Source: an uncultured Bacteroidales bacterium
GTDB taxonomy: Bacteria > Bacteroidota > Bacteroidia > Bacteroidales > P3
DNA length: 64,000 nucleotides
Reading direction: 5' to 3'
Assembly: GCA_900318275.1 (NCBI GenBank)
Contig: ONJY01000008.1
Location: 54,510-118,509 of the forward strand
Shown piece after piece: positions 25,639-34,250 of the stretch. Under the pieces are notes generated by a model, which saw only the letters and a program-made list of their open reading frames with translations, did no database searches and was not told the origin of the DNA. The first letter of the stretch is position 1. Every line of letters starts with the position of its first letter. A program made the translations under genes and the position numbers.

Positions 25639-25958
25639 CTCTTCTTGTTTTTGGGTTTAGGGGCTGGCAGCTCGGCGCAGGTGACTTTCACCAATGCCGA
25701 CAGGTAGTCGCGGTCGTCGACATCCTCGATGTAGAAGTGCGGTTTTGCTTCTTCGTATGGCGGCCGCATATCCTCTACGCGGAGCATCTTGCGGCCAGCT
25801 TCGGTAGGCTTCACGTAGAAGCCGTTGTCGCACACCAGGGCGAAGGGTTTGCCGTTGCAGTAGACGCACCAGTCGCCAAACATCTTACGGGCTGTGATCT
25901 CGCCGGCACCGCAGCACTGGTCAATGATATACTGCACAAAGTCAGGGTTGCTTGCCAT
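25635..25958 (-). CDS. TfoX/Sxy N-terminal-domain protein
   Basis: A 107-residue protein consisting only of the TfoX N-terminal domain: ITARKMFGDWCVYCNGKPFA, LVCDNGFYVKPTEAGRKM and PHFYIEDVDD. Full-length TfoX/Sxy activates competence genes in Gammaproteobacteria, but stand-alone N-domain proteins like this are common and uncharacterised, so no competence role should be assumed. The start MASNPDF is placed downstream of the TATCTTTG box at 25983-25990 (minus strand); a longer frame would begin inside the divergent gene. Confidence 0.85.
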   Translation of the reverse strand: MASNPDFVQYIIDQCCGAGEITARKMFGDWCVYCNGKPFALVCDNGFYVKPTEAGRKMLRVEDMRPPYEEAKPHFYIEDVDDRDYLSALVKVTCAELPAPKPKNKKR

Positions 25959-25982
25959 ATTCTGATTGCTGTTTGTCGGGTG

Positions 25983-26029
25983 CAAAGATACGAAATAAAT
26001 GAGAATTACAGAAAAAAAATGTATCTTTG
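25983..26029. promoter_or_regulatory. Divergent promoter pair between the TfoX-like and GH97 genes
   Basis: A minus-strand -7 box (TATCTTTG, read from 25990 to 25983) serves the TfoX-like gene, and a plus-strand -7 box (TATCTTTG 26022-26029) lies 24 bp before the GH97 GTG start. The -33 elements are degenerate in both, so both may be weak or activator-dependent. Confidence 0.6.
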
Positions 26030-26053
26030 CAGCGAATTTCAATACATTGAACA

Positions 26054-28057
26054 GTGAAAAAGATTCTGCTGATAATGATGGCGCTGGCTCTGGGTATGAC
26101 AGCCGCCGCGCAAAAAAAGACATACACGCTGGCCTCGCCCGACGGGCGGCTGGTGACGCACATCACCGCCGACTGGGAAGGCATGTCTTATGATCTCGTA
26201 TACGATGGCAAACCGCTGATGTCGCCGTCGCGCAGCGCCCTCTACTGTTCATCGCCCAAACGCGCGGTATATGGGACAATGTCGGTTAAGCGCGCCTTGC
26301 AACGCACCGTCGATGAAACCATAGCCTCGCCTTTCACCCGTCAGACTACGATGCGCAACCACTGCAACGAGCTGACGCTAAAACTGTATGAGGGCTTTTC
26401 TGTCGTCTTTCGCGCCTACAACGAGGGTGTGGCCTATCGCTATGTGTGGGATGGCATTCCGGGGGTGGTTACATACGAAGAGGTGCAACTAAACTTCACC
26501 AGCGACTGGACTGCCACCGCACCCTACGTCATCAGTTTCGACTCCACACGCCACGAGATACAGTACAGTACCTCGTTCGAGAACCACTACACCACAAAGC
26601 CCCTCTCGCAGCTCGACCCACGGCGCCTCTGCTTCCTGCCGTTGATGGTGCATTGTGACGGAGGAGTGAAGGTCTGCATCACCGAGTCGTCGCTGTGCGA
26701 CTACCCCGGCCTCTACCTGCACGGCACCGACGAGAGCGGCATTCTTGTGGGCGAGCACGCCCCGCTGCCCCGTCGTGTGGAGCAGGGAGGCCACAACAAC
26801 CTGCAGCTGATTGTCATGGAGCGCGAGGACTATATTGCCGAGATGGACCGCAGCAAGGTGTTCCCTTGGCGCATCATGATGGTGGGCACCGCCGAGGAGA
26901 TTGCGATGAACAACATGAGCTACCTGCTTGGGGAGCCCTCGAGGGTAGACGATATCAGCTGGATCAAGCCCGGCAAGGTGGCTTGGGATTGGTGGAATAA
27001 CTGGAATATCGGCAATGTGGATTTCAATGCCGGTATCAATAACGACACCTACAAGCACTACATCGACTTCGCTTCGCGCTACGGCATTGAATACGTCATC
27101 CTTGACGAGGGCTGGTCCGTGAACGGCAAGGCCGATCTCTTCCAGGTGGTGCCGGAGATAGACCTTCCGATGCTGGTGCAGTATGCCAAGGAGCGCAATG
27201 TCGGCATCATTCTCTGGGCCGGCTACTATGCCTTCGACCGCGAAATGGAGCATGTCTGTCAGCACTACAGCCAGATGGGTGTCAAAGGGTTCAAGGTTGA
27301 CTTCATGGACCGCGACGACCAGATAGTCACCGACTTCTACCGCCGCACAGCCGAGATGTGCGCCCGCTACCACCTGGTGGTGGACTTCCACGGCGCCTTC
27401 AAGCCTGCGGGCCTCAACCGCACCTATCCCAACGTGCTCAACTTCGAAGGCGTCTTCGGCCTCGAGCAGATGCGTTGGGCAGGGCTGGAATGGGACCAGA
27501 TGCGCTACGACTGCGAGATACCCTTCATCCGTCAGGTCGCCGGCCCGATGGACTACACCCAAGGGGCGATGCTCAACGGCTGCCGCAACAGCTTCCATCC
27601 TTCGTGGAACGAGCCCATGAGCCAGGGCACCCGCTGCCACCAGCTGGCGCTGTACATCGTGCTGGAGTCGCCGCTCAATATGCTGTGCGACTCACCGACC
27701 AACTATGAGAAGGAGCCAGACTACACACGTTTTGTGGCTGAGATACCCACGGTGTGGGACGAGACGCGTGTGCTGCAGGGCGAGGTGGGCGAGTATATCG
27801 TCACCGCCCGACGCAAAGGCGATACCTGGTACATAGGCGGCATCACCAACTGGACGGAACGCGATGTGGAAATTGCTCTGCCGGTTGTCGACCTGAACAT
27901 CGGTGGCAAAACGACAATTGAGTTGTATACCGACGGCACAAATGCCAATCGGCGGGGCAGCGACTACCGACACGCAACTTTCAACTCTCCGCTTTCCACT
28001 CTCCACTTGCACCTCGCCCCCGGTGGCGGCTTCGTGGCAAAGATTACAGCCGAATAA
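26054..28057 (+). CDS. Glycoside hydrolase family 97, retaining (alpha-galactosidase-type) clade
   Basis: A 667-residue exported GH97 enzyme (signal peptide MKKILLIMMALALGMTAAAQ; GTG start). GH97 has two mechanistic clades. Here the retaining signature is present: the nucleophile Asp in GFKVDFMDRDDQ (residue 416), and HGAFKPAGLNRTYPN with Gly where inverting enzymes have their Glu base. The later Glu of NFEGVFGLEQ is the acid/base candidate. Alpha-galactosidase is the known activity of this clade; the substrate here is inferred. A heptad patch is translated near the C-terminus (ATFNSPLSTLHLH). The 3' end overlaps the convergent EEP gene by 14 bp. Confidence 0.9.
   Translation: MKKILLIMMALALGMTAAAQKKTYTLASPDGRLVTHITADWEGMSYDLVYDGKPLMSPSRSALYCSSPKRAVYGTMSVKRALQRTVDETIASPFTRQTTMRNHCNELTLKLYEGFSVVFRAYNEGVAYRYVWDGIPGVVTYEEVQLNFTSDWTATAPYVISFDSTRHEIQYSTSFENHYTTKPLSQLDPRRLCFLPLMVHCDGGVKVCITESSLCDYPGLYLHGTDESGILVGEHAPLPRRVEQGGHNNLQLIVMEREDYIAEMDRSKVFPWRIMMVGTAEEIAMNNMSYLLGEPSRVDDISWIKPGKVAWDWWNNWNIGNVDFNAGINNDTYKHYIDFASRYGIEYVILDEGWSVNGKADLFQVVPEIDLPMLVQYAKERNVGIILWAGYYAFDREMEHVCQHYSQMGVKGFKVDFMDRDDQIVTDFYRRTAEMCARYHLVVDFHGAFKPAGLNRTYPNVLNFEGVFGLEQMRWAGLEWDQMRYDCEIPFIRQVAGPMDYTQGAMLNGCRNSFHPSWNEPMSQGTRCHQLALYIVLESPLNMLCDSPTNYEKEPDYTRFVAEIPTVWDETRVLQGEVGEYIVTARRKGDTWYIGGITNWTERDVEIALPVVDLNIGGKTTIELYTDGTNANRRGSDYRHATFNSPLSTLHLHLAPGGGFVAKITAE
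27975..28009. repeat. Heptad patch near the 3' end of the retaining GH97 gene
   Basis: Five 7-bp units (caacttt, caactct, ccgcttt, ccactct, ccacttg) are translated in frame about 16 codons before the stop. Confidence 0.7.
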
Positions 28058-28871
28058 CTATCTCTATCGGGTAGTGGTCGGAAATGTAAGGCACGCCGTA
28101 GTCGCCGTTGAGCGTGCGGAAGCTTACCACCTCGACATCCTTCACAAAGAAGTGGTCGATGACCGAACCCTCAGCTTTGCCGTAGGCGTTGTAGGTGATG
28201 GCGTTGCTGGTGCTGTCGGTGAGTGTGCGGGCATCTTGGAGGCCGACGTTATATAAGGCACGGAAAATGGTGTCGTCGATGGTGGAATTCATGTCGCCAC
28301 CCAAGATGACGGGAGAGCCTTCAGCCTCGGATGTAAGCGAGGCGAGATACTTTGCGGATTCGGCCCGGGCCACAGTTCCCATGTGGTCGAGGTGGGTGTT
28401 GTGATAATAGAACGACTGCCCGCTTATCTTGTCGGTGAAGAACACCGATGTGACCGTACGGTAGCAAGCGGCATCCCATCCTTTGCTCGGTTCCATAGGC
28501 GTTTCGCTCAACCACGAAGTGCCCACTCTATGGGCTGTCAAGCGCGTGGTGTCGTAGTAGATGGCCATGAACTCACCGCCCTCTTTGCCGTCGTCACGTC
28601 CCACGCCGATGCGGCGATACTGCGGCAGGCAGCTGTCGAGGTACAGCAGTTGGTCAATCAGCGCTTCCTGCAGGCCGATGGCAGCGGGACGCTCCTCGTT
28701 TATCATGCGCACCACAGCATTCTTGCGGTATGGCCAGCCGTTCTCGCCGTCGATATTGTTCCACGAATTGTAGCGGATATTGAAGGAGATGATCTTCAGC
28801 TCGTCGGCATGCTTGCCACAGCCGCTGGAGAGCAGCACAACGAGCGCAAGGAGCAATGGTAAACGTTTCAT
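28044..28871 (-). CDS. Endonuclease/exonuclease/phosphatase-fold lipoprotein
   Basis: A 275-residue lipoprotein (MKRLPLLLALVVLLSSGC) with a complete EEP fold: IISFNIRYNSW (metal Asn), AIGLQEALIDQL (metal Glu), YYHNTHLDHMGTVARAES, VILGGDMNSTIDD, and the terminal SDHYPIEI (catalytic Asp-His). EEP lipoproteins of Bacteroidota are often found in polysaccharide loci and may act on phosphodiesters or sugar phosphates; the substrate is unknown. It lies 11 bp after the intact GH78 gene. Confidence 0.85.
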   Translation of the reverse strand: MKRLPLLLALVVLLSSGCGKHADELKIISFNIRYNSWNNIDGENGWPYRKNAVVRMINEERPAAIGLQEALIDQLLYLDSCLPQYRRIGVGRDDGKEGGEFMAIYYDTTRLTAHRVGTSWLSETPMEPSKGWDAACYRTVTSVFFTDKISGQSFYYHNTHLDHMGTVARAESAKYLASLTSEAEGSPVILGGDMNSTIDDTIFRALYNVGLQDARTLTDSTSNAITYNAYGKAEGSVIDHFFVKDVEVVSFRTLNGDYGVPYISDHYPIEIVIRL

Positions 28872-28882
28872 TGTATCGGTTT

Positions 28883-31714
28883 TTATTTAAGAATGCTTGT
28901 GAGGTGATGGCGGCCGCTGCCGAGACTATGTGCCTCCCAACCGCAATGGCTTGTGGGCAGCATCACGGTGGCCGTAGTGTTGGGGGGAATGACGATGTCC
29001 CACTCGAAGCGGTTACCCTTGTGACGCCAGTTGCTTTCTATACGCCCATATACAGAGTTGTATGAGCAGTTGACGTTGTAGAGGCCTTCGAGGGGATAGG
29101 GTTGCAGCCAGAATGAGTTGTTGCCCGATGTGCTACGTATGCCGCCGAGGTATTGGTAGTACCAGATGATAAGGTCGCCAAGCAGCATCACATGGTTACC
29201 GCTGTTCATCGACGGGTCGCCCGTGTCGCCGTTCCAAAGTTCCCAGATGGTGGTGGCACCCCGCTTGACCATATACCCCCAAGAGGGGTAGGTGGTGTCA
29301 GTGGTGAGTTTCAGAGCAAGATCACCCCTGCCGTATTCGGTGAGGGTACGCATAAGGTGCTGGATGCCGACGACACCCGTAGCGACGTGACCGCCGAAGT
29401 CGTTCTCTATTTTGTCGACGATGTTGTCGAACACCTTGTGTTCGAGCCTCTCCGAGGGTACCATGCCGAATGCCAGCGGCAGGAGGTTGGCGGTGGCGGT
29501 GTTGTTGCTGTAACAGCCGCGAACGGTGTCGAGGTAGCGGGCGTTATAAGCGTTTCTGACGAAGTCCATCTCTTCCCGGAAATATACTGTGTCGGCATAT
29601 TTGCCAATCTTGGCCGCAAAGCCTTTCATTATCTTGCAGTATTGATAGTAGTAGGGCGTGGAGAGGTTGGCGGGCCAGGTCATGCGGTTGGTGTCGCGGG
29701 TGTGTATCAATTCGGGACTCTCGGGCGGCACGCACCAGTCACCATAGGTGTCGCGTATCAGTATGCCATCCTTGAGGTAGTATTTCCTCATGTGGAGCAT
29801 CCAGCGCTTCATAGCGTCGTAGTGCTGCTCGACGGGACGCATATCACCATAGCGCTGGAGGAGCATATCGGCCACGGTGATGAAAGCGCCCGGCCAGGTC
29901 ATATTGTCGGTATAGTTGCGCCAGTAGGCGGGTGCGACGTCGGGCAGCGAGCCGTTCTCCCACTGGCTGTCTTCGAGGTCCTGCAGCCACTTGGCGTAGA
30001 GGCGGTGGTTGTCGAAGATGAAGCTCTCGCCGTAGCATCCGGTGGTGCGGTCACCCGTCCATCCCATGCGCTCGTCGCGCTGGGGGCAGTCGGTGGGCAT
30101 ACTGCGGTAGTTGCCACGGATGCCCCAGTATGCGTTGCGGTGCACGGCGTTGATGACGTCGTTGTCGGTCTCGAAGGTGGATGTGGAGGCCATCTGGTCG
30201 TAGAGGACGAGGCCTGTGAAGTCGCTGAGACTGGGCTTGCTGCCTTCGGGCAGGCCGCTGATTTCCACGTAGCGGAAGCCGTGGTAGACAAATTGAAAAT
30301 TGAGAATTGAAAATTGAGATTTGTCTGCCGCGATGTAGCGGTCTGTGCATTCGGCGGAGCGCAGGTTGTCGGTGTAGAGGGCGCTGTCGGCGGTGAGCAG
30401 TTCTGCATAACGGAGGGTTATGGTGTCCCCGTTTTTCAATTTTAAGTTTTCAATTTTCAATTCAAGTGTACCCACCATATTCTGCCCCATATCGAGAATC
30501 CATTTGTCGCCCTTGCGGAAGATGGCCTTGGGGGTGAGGTGCTCCATCACGCGGATGTTGGGGTTGGGCTGCGGCGTCAGTTCGTATTCCAAACGCTGGG
30601 CTGCGATCTCGACGCTGTCGGGAAAAGGCATGGAGGCGTCGTACTTGTCGTCGCGGCGTTTCCAGCGGGGGTTGAAGCGGTCCTCGAGGTTCATGTTCTG
30701 ACGGTCGTAATCGACTGTCACATCGTCCCATTCGCTGTCGTCATAATGTGGCATCGTCCAGTCTCCAAGGTCGAGGCGCGCGTCGTAGGTCTCGCCGTCG
30801 AACTCGTTAGCCTTGCGTATGGGACCCCGGTTGGTAATCTTCCATCCTCCTTTGCAGCTGGTGAAGGTATCCGACGTGCCATCCTTATAAAACACCTCCA
30901 GCTGCATCAGCAGCTGCGGACGGCCGTAATGGGCGGCGTGGTTGATACCGCACCATTCCAGGTAGTTGGTGTCGTGGCGCACGGTGGTGAAGCGGCCGGG
31001 GGCAAGGATGACACCCACGGCGTTATGCACGCTGTGGTTCAACATGTCGGTCACATCGTAAGCGTTGAAATAGACGCGCCGGGTGTAGTCGCTCAGCGCC
31101 GGCTTCAGCAGCTCGTCGGGGGCCACTTCGCGACCATTGATATAGGCTGAGTAGACTCCTAATCCGCTGATATAGAGTCGTGCCCGCTCGATATACTTCT
31201 TGTCGAGTGGAAACTCTGTGCGCAGATAGCGGGCGGCCACCACGGTATGACCCTCTATCTTGTCGTCCGCATAGTCGCGCCCTATCCAGTGGGCGCGCCA
31301 GTCGCTACTGTCGAGCAGGCTGAGCTCAAAGTACTGCACCGGGCTCTTGAGCTTTTTGCTCCTGCCGTTGCCGTAGGTCACAGTGGTGTAGACACGCCAC
31401 CAGCAGCGGTCGCGGCTCTTCAGCGTCTTGCCGGCGTAGGGGATGTATAGCATCTGCGAAGTGTCGACGCTATGCGAGTCCCACAGGTCGCCCTCGCCGC
31501 GGCGGGCCTTCTCCTCGCTGCTGGCCACGATGACGCGGTAGCTCGTCTGCATGACATTATCCACACGGGCCTCATAATTCCAACTGAAGCGCGGCGTAGC
31601 GGTGGCTAACGGCATACTTCCGTCCTGCATCTCAACGGTGAGGTTTGTGATCTCCACCTTGCTGCCGCAGGCGGCAAGAATCAATGTGAACAGTATAGGA
31701 ACAAGATGTTTCAT
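28883..31714 (-). CDS. Glycoside hydrolase family 78 lipoprotein, probable alpha-L-rhamnosidase
   Basis: A 943-residue lipoprotein (MKHLVPILFTLILAACGSK) with the full GH78 domain order: an N-terminal fibronectin-like region, jelly-roll domains (WRAHWIGRDYA, NGREVAPDELLKPALSDY), the (alpha/alpha)6 barrel with TDCPQRDERMGWTGDR, and a C-terminal beta domain. The general-acid Glu of RDERMGW is residue 548, and a Glu candidate for the base lies in TTIWELWNGDTGDPS. It removes terminal rhamnose if it follows the family. Two heptad patches are translated in frame (KIENLKLKNG and SQFSILNFQF). It is 4 bp downstream of the frameshifted GH78 paralogue. Confidence 0.93.
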   Translation of the reverse strand: MKHLVPILFTLILAACGSKVEITNLTVEMQDGSMPLATATPRFSWNYEARVDNVMQTSYRVIVASSEEKARRGEGDLWDSHSVDTSQMLYIPYAGKTLKSRDRCWWRVYTTVTYGNGRSKKLKSPVQYFELSLLDSSDWRAHWIGRDYADDKIEGHTVVAARYLRTEFPLDKKYIERARLYISGLGVYSAYINGREVAPDELLKPALSDYTRRVYFNAYDVTDMLNHSVHNAVGVILAPGRFTTVRHDTNYLEWCGINHAAHYGRPQLLMQLEVFYKDGTSDTFTSCKGGWKITNRGPIRKANEFDGETYDARLDLGDWTMPHYDDSEWDDVTVDYDRQNMNLEDRFNPRWKRRDDKYDASMPFPDSVEIAAQRLEYELTPQPNPNIRVMEHLTPKAIFRKGDKWILDMGQNMVGTLELKIENLKLKNGDTITLRYAELLTADSALYTDNLRSAECTDRYIAADKSQFSILNFQFVYHGFRYVEISGLPEGSKPSLSDFTGLVLYDQMASTSTFETDNDVINAVHRNAYWGIRGNYRSMPTDCPQRDERMGWTGDRTTGCYGESFIFDNHRLYAKWLQDLEDSQWENGSLPDVAPAYWRNYTDNMTWPGAFITVADMLLQRYGDMRPVEQHYDAMKRWMLHMRKYYLKDGILIRDTYGDWCVPPESPELIHTRDTNRMTWPANLSTPYYYQYCKIMKGFAAKIGKYADTVYFREEMDFVRNAYNARYLDTVRGCYSNNTATANLLPLAFGMVPSERLEHKVFDNIVDKIENDFGGHVATGVVGIQHLMRTLTEYGRGDLALKLTTDTTYPSWGYMVKRGATTIWELWNGDTGDPSMNSGNHVMLLGDLIIWYYQYLGGIRSTSGNNSFWLQPYPLEGLYNVNCSYNSVYGRIESNWRHKGNRFEWDIVIPPNTTATVMLPTSHCGWEAHSLGSGRHHLTSILK
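30291..30318. repeat. Heptad patch inside GH78 (aattgaa units)
   Basis: Four exact or near-exact units (aattgaa, aattgag, aattgaa, aattgag) lie in coding sequence just before the YHGFRYVEI strand. Confidence 0.8.
30436..30463. repeat. Second heptad patch inside GH78 (tcaattt units)
   Basis: Four units (tcaattt, taagttt, tcaattt, tcaattc) lie 118 bp from the previous patch, in the same reading frame. They code for a Lys/Leu/Asn-rich stretch before GDTITLRYAELL. Confidence 0.8.
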
Positions 31715-31718
31715 ATAT

Positions 31719-33943
31719 TCAGCGTTTAATGTTCAATGTCCATTGTCCGGCACCGAGCGTGCGCTCGTCCGGGGTGTCTGGGAACGCGGTGGCTGTGGTG
31801 CCTTCGGGGACGGTGACCTTCAGCGTGTCGCCGCTGACTTCCACACGTATGTCGCCGTATTGTGTCGGCTTGGTGCAGCGAACCCACTCTACACCCTCGC
31901 ATGGCTGCGGGTCGATGAAGAAATGCTTGTATCCCGGCTTTTCAGGGTCGGGGCGTATGCCGGCCAGCGCCTGGTAGAACCAGATACCGATGCCATTGTA
32001 GCAGTTGTGCACACGACTGCGGTCCTCCTTGCCGGGACGGCCGCAATCCCACGACTCCCAAGTGGTGGTGGCACCTTGGTTTATCATGTTGAGGTAGCCG
32101 GGATAATCCTCCTGCCGTAATATGGTGGCCATAAGGTCTGTCTGCCGTTCGCGGATGCACCACTCCGTGAATATGGGCACGCCCATGAGGCCGGCGGCGA
32201 TATGGTCGCGATACTTCCCGTGACAGTCCTGGATAAGCCGTGCCTTCACCGCAGCGGCGGTGGCGCTGTCGGGCGGTATGCCCACCAGCAGGGCGTAGCA
32301 TTGGTCGAGCGGCGTGCCGTTGGCGTAGGTGTGGCTTTCGGGGTGGTAGAAATGGCGGTGGATGGCATCGTTGAGGTTCTGCCGCCATTCAGCATAATGC
32401 CGAGCGTCGTCGGGATTTCCTGTCATGCGGGCCATCTGCACCATATCGGCCAGGCAGTCGCTGATGAAGCAGCTGCTGGCGTGCAGCACGCTCTCGCCAC
32501 CTTTGTCGACCCCTTGGCTCCACGAGGTCGCCGACCACAGTTCGGGGACAGCCCAGTCGCCGAGAAACCAAGAGTGCCGCTCATTGTCGGGCCAAGGCTG
32601 CAGGATATAATCCTCGCTGTGCCGCTCGATGTACTCCAGCCAGCGCCTCATGTCGTCGTAGTGGCGGTAGATGAGCGAGCGGTCACCATAGTTAAGGTAG
32701 GTGCGCCACGGGGCTTTGACAATGAAGCCCTGCCAATAGGGACCGCCGCCCGTGCGGAATCGCCGTCGGGCTGCATGGCGTCGGCCCAGGCCTGCATCCA
32801 GTTGGCATAGGTGGAGCGCACATCCCAAAGGGTCTGCAGGGTGTTGGTAGAGGAGTTGCCGTCGCCGCCATAGCCCATGCGCTCGATATGCGGGCAGTCG
32901 ACCATATAACCGCTGAAGGTGAGGCAGCTGAGGGTATATTTCACCATATCGTGAATGGCGTTCAGGCGTGGGTCGGAGCATTCGAAGGTGGCGCCGCTGT
33001 AGGGGTCTATAGTGCTAATCTGCAAGGCGCTGGCATGTCCCACACCGGCCCCTTTCACTCTCACATAGCGGAACGAGTGCATCTGGAAGCGGTTGCGGAA
33101 GATATTGTACGGGGCGCGGTCGGAGACGAAGATGTCGGTCTCGGTGAAAGGAGGCTTTGCCTCCAGATGGTCGAGGTACTCCATTGTCACCGCCTGCCCC
33201 GAATCCATCAGGCCATATACGGCATAGAACCATCCAGTCACCACGCGGCCGAAGTCAATCAGCGTCGAGCTGTCGGACAACTTCATTTGCACGACGGGAT
33301 CAAGGGTGTCGACAATGCGGTTGCCCTCAAACTCTTGCCACGAGACGATGATGTCCTTGGCGTCATATACAGTTGCCGGGCGCCAACGCTCACGTATCCG
33401 CGCGTCATATCGCTCGCCGCCGAACTGCATCGGCTGCCAGCTGCCCGTGTAGCTGTAAGGGCTGGGCGATGCCTCCCAAGTGCTGTCGGTCTTGAGTATT
33501 TCGTATATCAATCCGCATTCGCCATCGGATATACTCTTTTCTACAACTGCTTTTACAACCGCCGAAGTGCCGTAGATGCGCCCCCACCCCTGCCCCAACC
33601 ACAGCATCAGCTCGTTGTCGCCCTCGTGGATGAGGTTGGTGATGTCGTAGGTTACCTCCAGCGCACGCTTGTCGAGCTGCGACACAGCGGGTTGCATCAC
33701 CCGGTCGCCCACCTTCGTGCCGTTGACATACACCTCGTGGTAACCCAGCGAGGCAACGCCAACAGAGTAAGTGACCTGTTGGAGAGATGTCTGCCGCAAC
33801 TCACCGACATCCACATGGAACGTCTTCCGCAGCATAGGTGTCTCCGCCCACCCACTGTCGGTGCGGCAGCCGATAAACACTTGCGCCTGTGACGTCAGAG
33901 CCGTCAGGACCAGCATCCAGAATATGACCGAAAACCTCTTCAT
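31719..33943 (-). pseudogene. GH78-type rhamnosidase paralogue broken by a frameshift
   Basis: Two overlapping reading frames together encode one GH78-like exported protein (signal peptide MKRFSVIFWMLVLTALTSQA; start 33943). The first frame covers the jelly-roll domains and the barrel start (VDCPHIERMGYGGDGNS, then WADAMQPDGD). The second resumes with TGGGPYWQGFIVKAPWRTYL and runs through TTTWESWDCG to the C-terminal domain. The break lies in the sequence around 32757-32765, where one missing base would restore a continuous protein of about 740 residues. No other stops are visible, so either the lesion is recent or it is a sequencing or assembly error. The conserved Glu of the HIERMG motif is retained. 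Confidence 0.85.
31724..31751. repeat. Heptad patch at the 3' end of the GH78 pseudogene
   Basis: Four 7-bp units (gtttaat, gttcaat, gtccatt, gtccggc) form the last codons of the frameshifted GH78 gene, ending 5 bp from its stop codon. Confidence 0.65.
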
Positions 33944-33983
33944 TTCCGACTGCAAAGATACACATTTCCGACTGCAAAGATAC
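33941..33983 (-). promoter_or_regulatory. Duplicated 22-bp leader carrying the -7 box and start codon of the GH78 pseudogene
   Basis: The 21-bp sequence at 33941-33961 (containing, on the minus strand, TATCTTTG and the start ATG) is repeated at 33963-33983, giving a 22-bp period. As a result there are two TATCTTTG boxes (ending at 33953 and 33975) and two ATGs, the upper one out of frame. No clear -33 TTTG is visible for either. Confidence 0.75.
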
Positions 33984-34250
33984 GCATATTTTTCGAGATG
34001 CGGAAAGAATATCTCTGCCAGCCGCCAAAAAGCCGATAACAAGCCTTTTCTACCGCCACATCGACGATACTTCAACGATACTTCAACGATACATCAACGA
34101 TACGCATCGTCGAAATATCGTTGAAGTATCGTTGAAGTATCGTTGAAATGAAGGTGCTAGGAGTGCGGAAAGAGCCGTATACAAGCAACCCCACACGACG
34201 CCTCTTGGCATTGTGCGGGGTTGAATACGGTTCGGTTGTCGGGCGGTTGG
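33944..34250. other. Intergenic region upstream of the GH78 pair
   Basis: This 307-bp region has no gene. It holds the duplicated -7 box/leader at its left side, the 34070-34148 hairpin in the middle, and a second loose palindrome around 34181-34240 (gccgtatacaagcaacccc near ggggttgaatacggttcgg), which may terminate transcription from the SusB-type GH97 gene. Confidence 0.6.
34070..34148. repeat. Mirrored array: three 11-bp units facing three inverted 11-bp units
   Basis: Left arm units cttcaacgata start at 34070, 34081 and 34092 (third begins cat). Right arm units tatcgttgaag start at 34116, 34127 and 34138. The arms are reverse complements over about 27 bp and would form a long hairpin. 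There is no T-run on either side, and the unit length equals one helical turn. Confidence 0.88.

Noticed and set aside
25635-25958. Competence regulator TfoX
   Set aside because: Only the N-terminal domain is present; regulation of competence needs more than this, and no competence genes are nearby.
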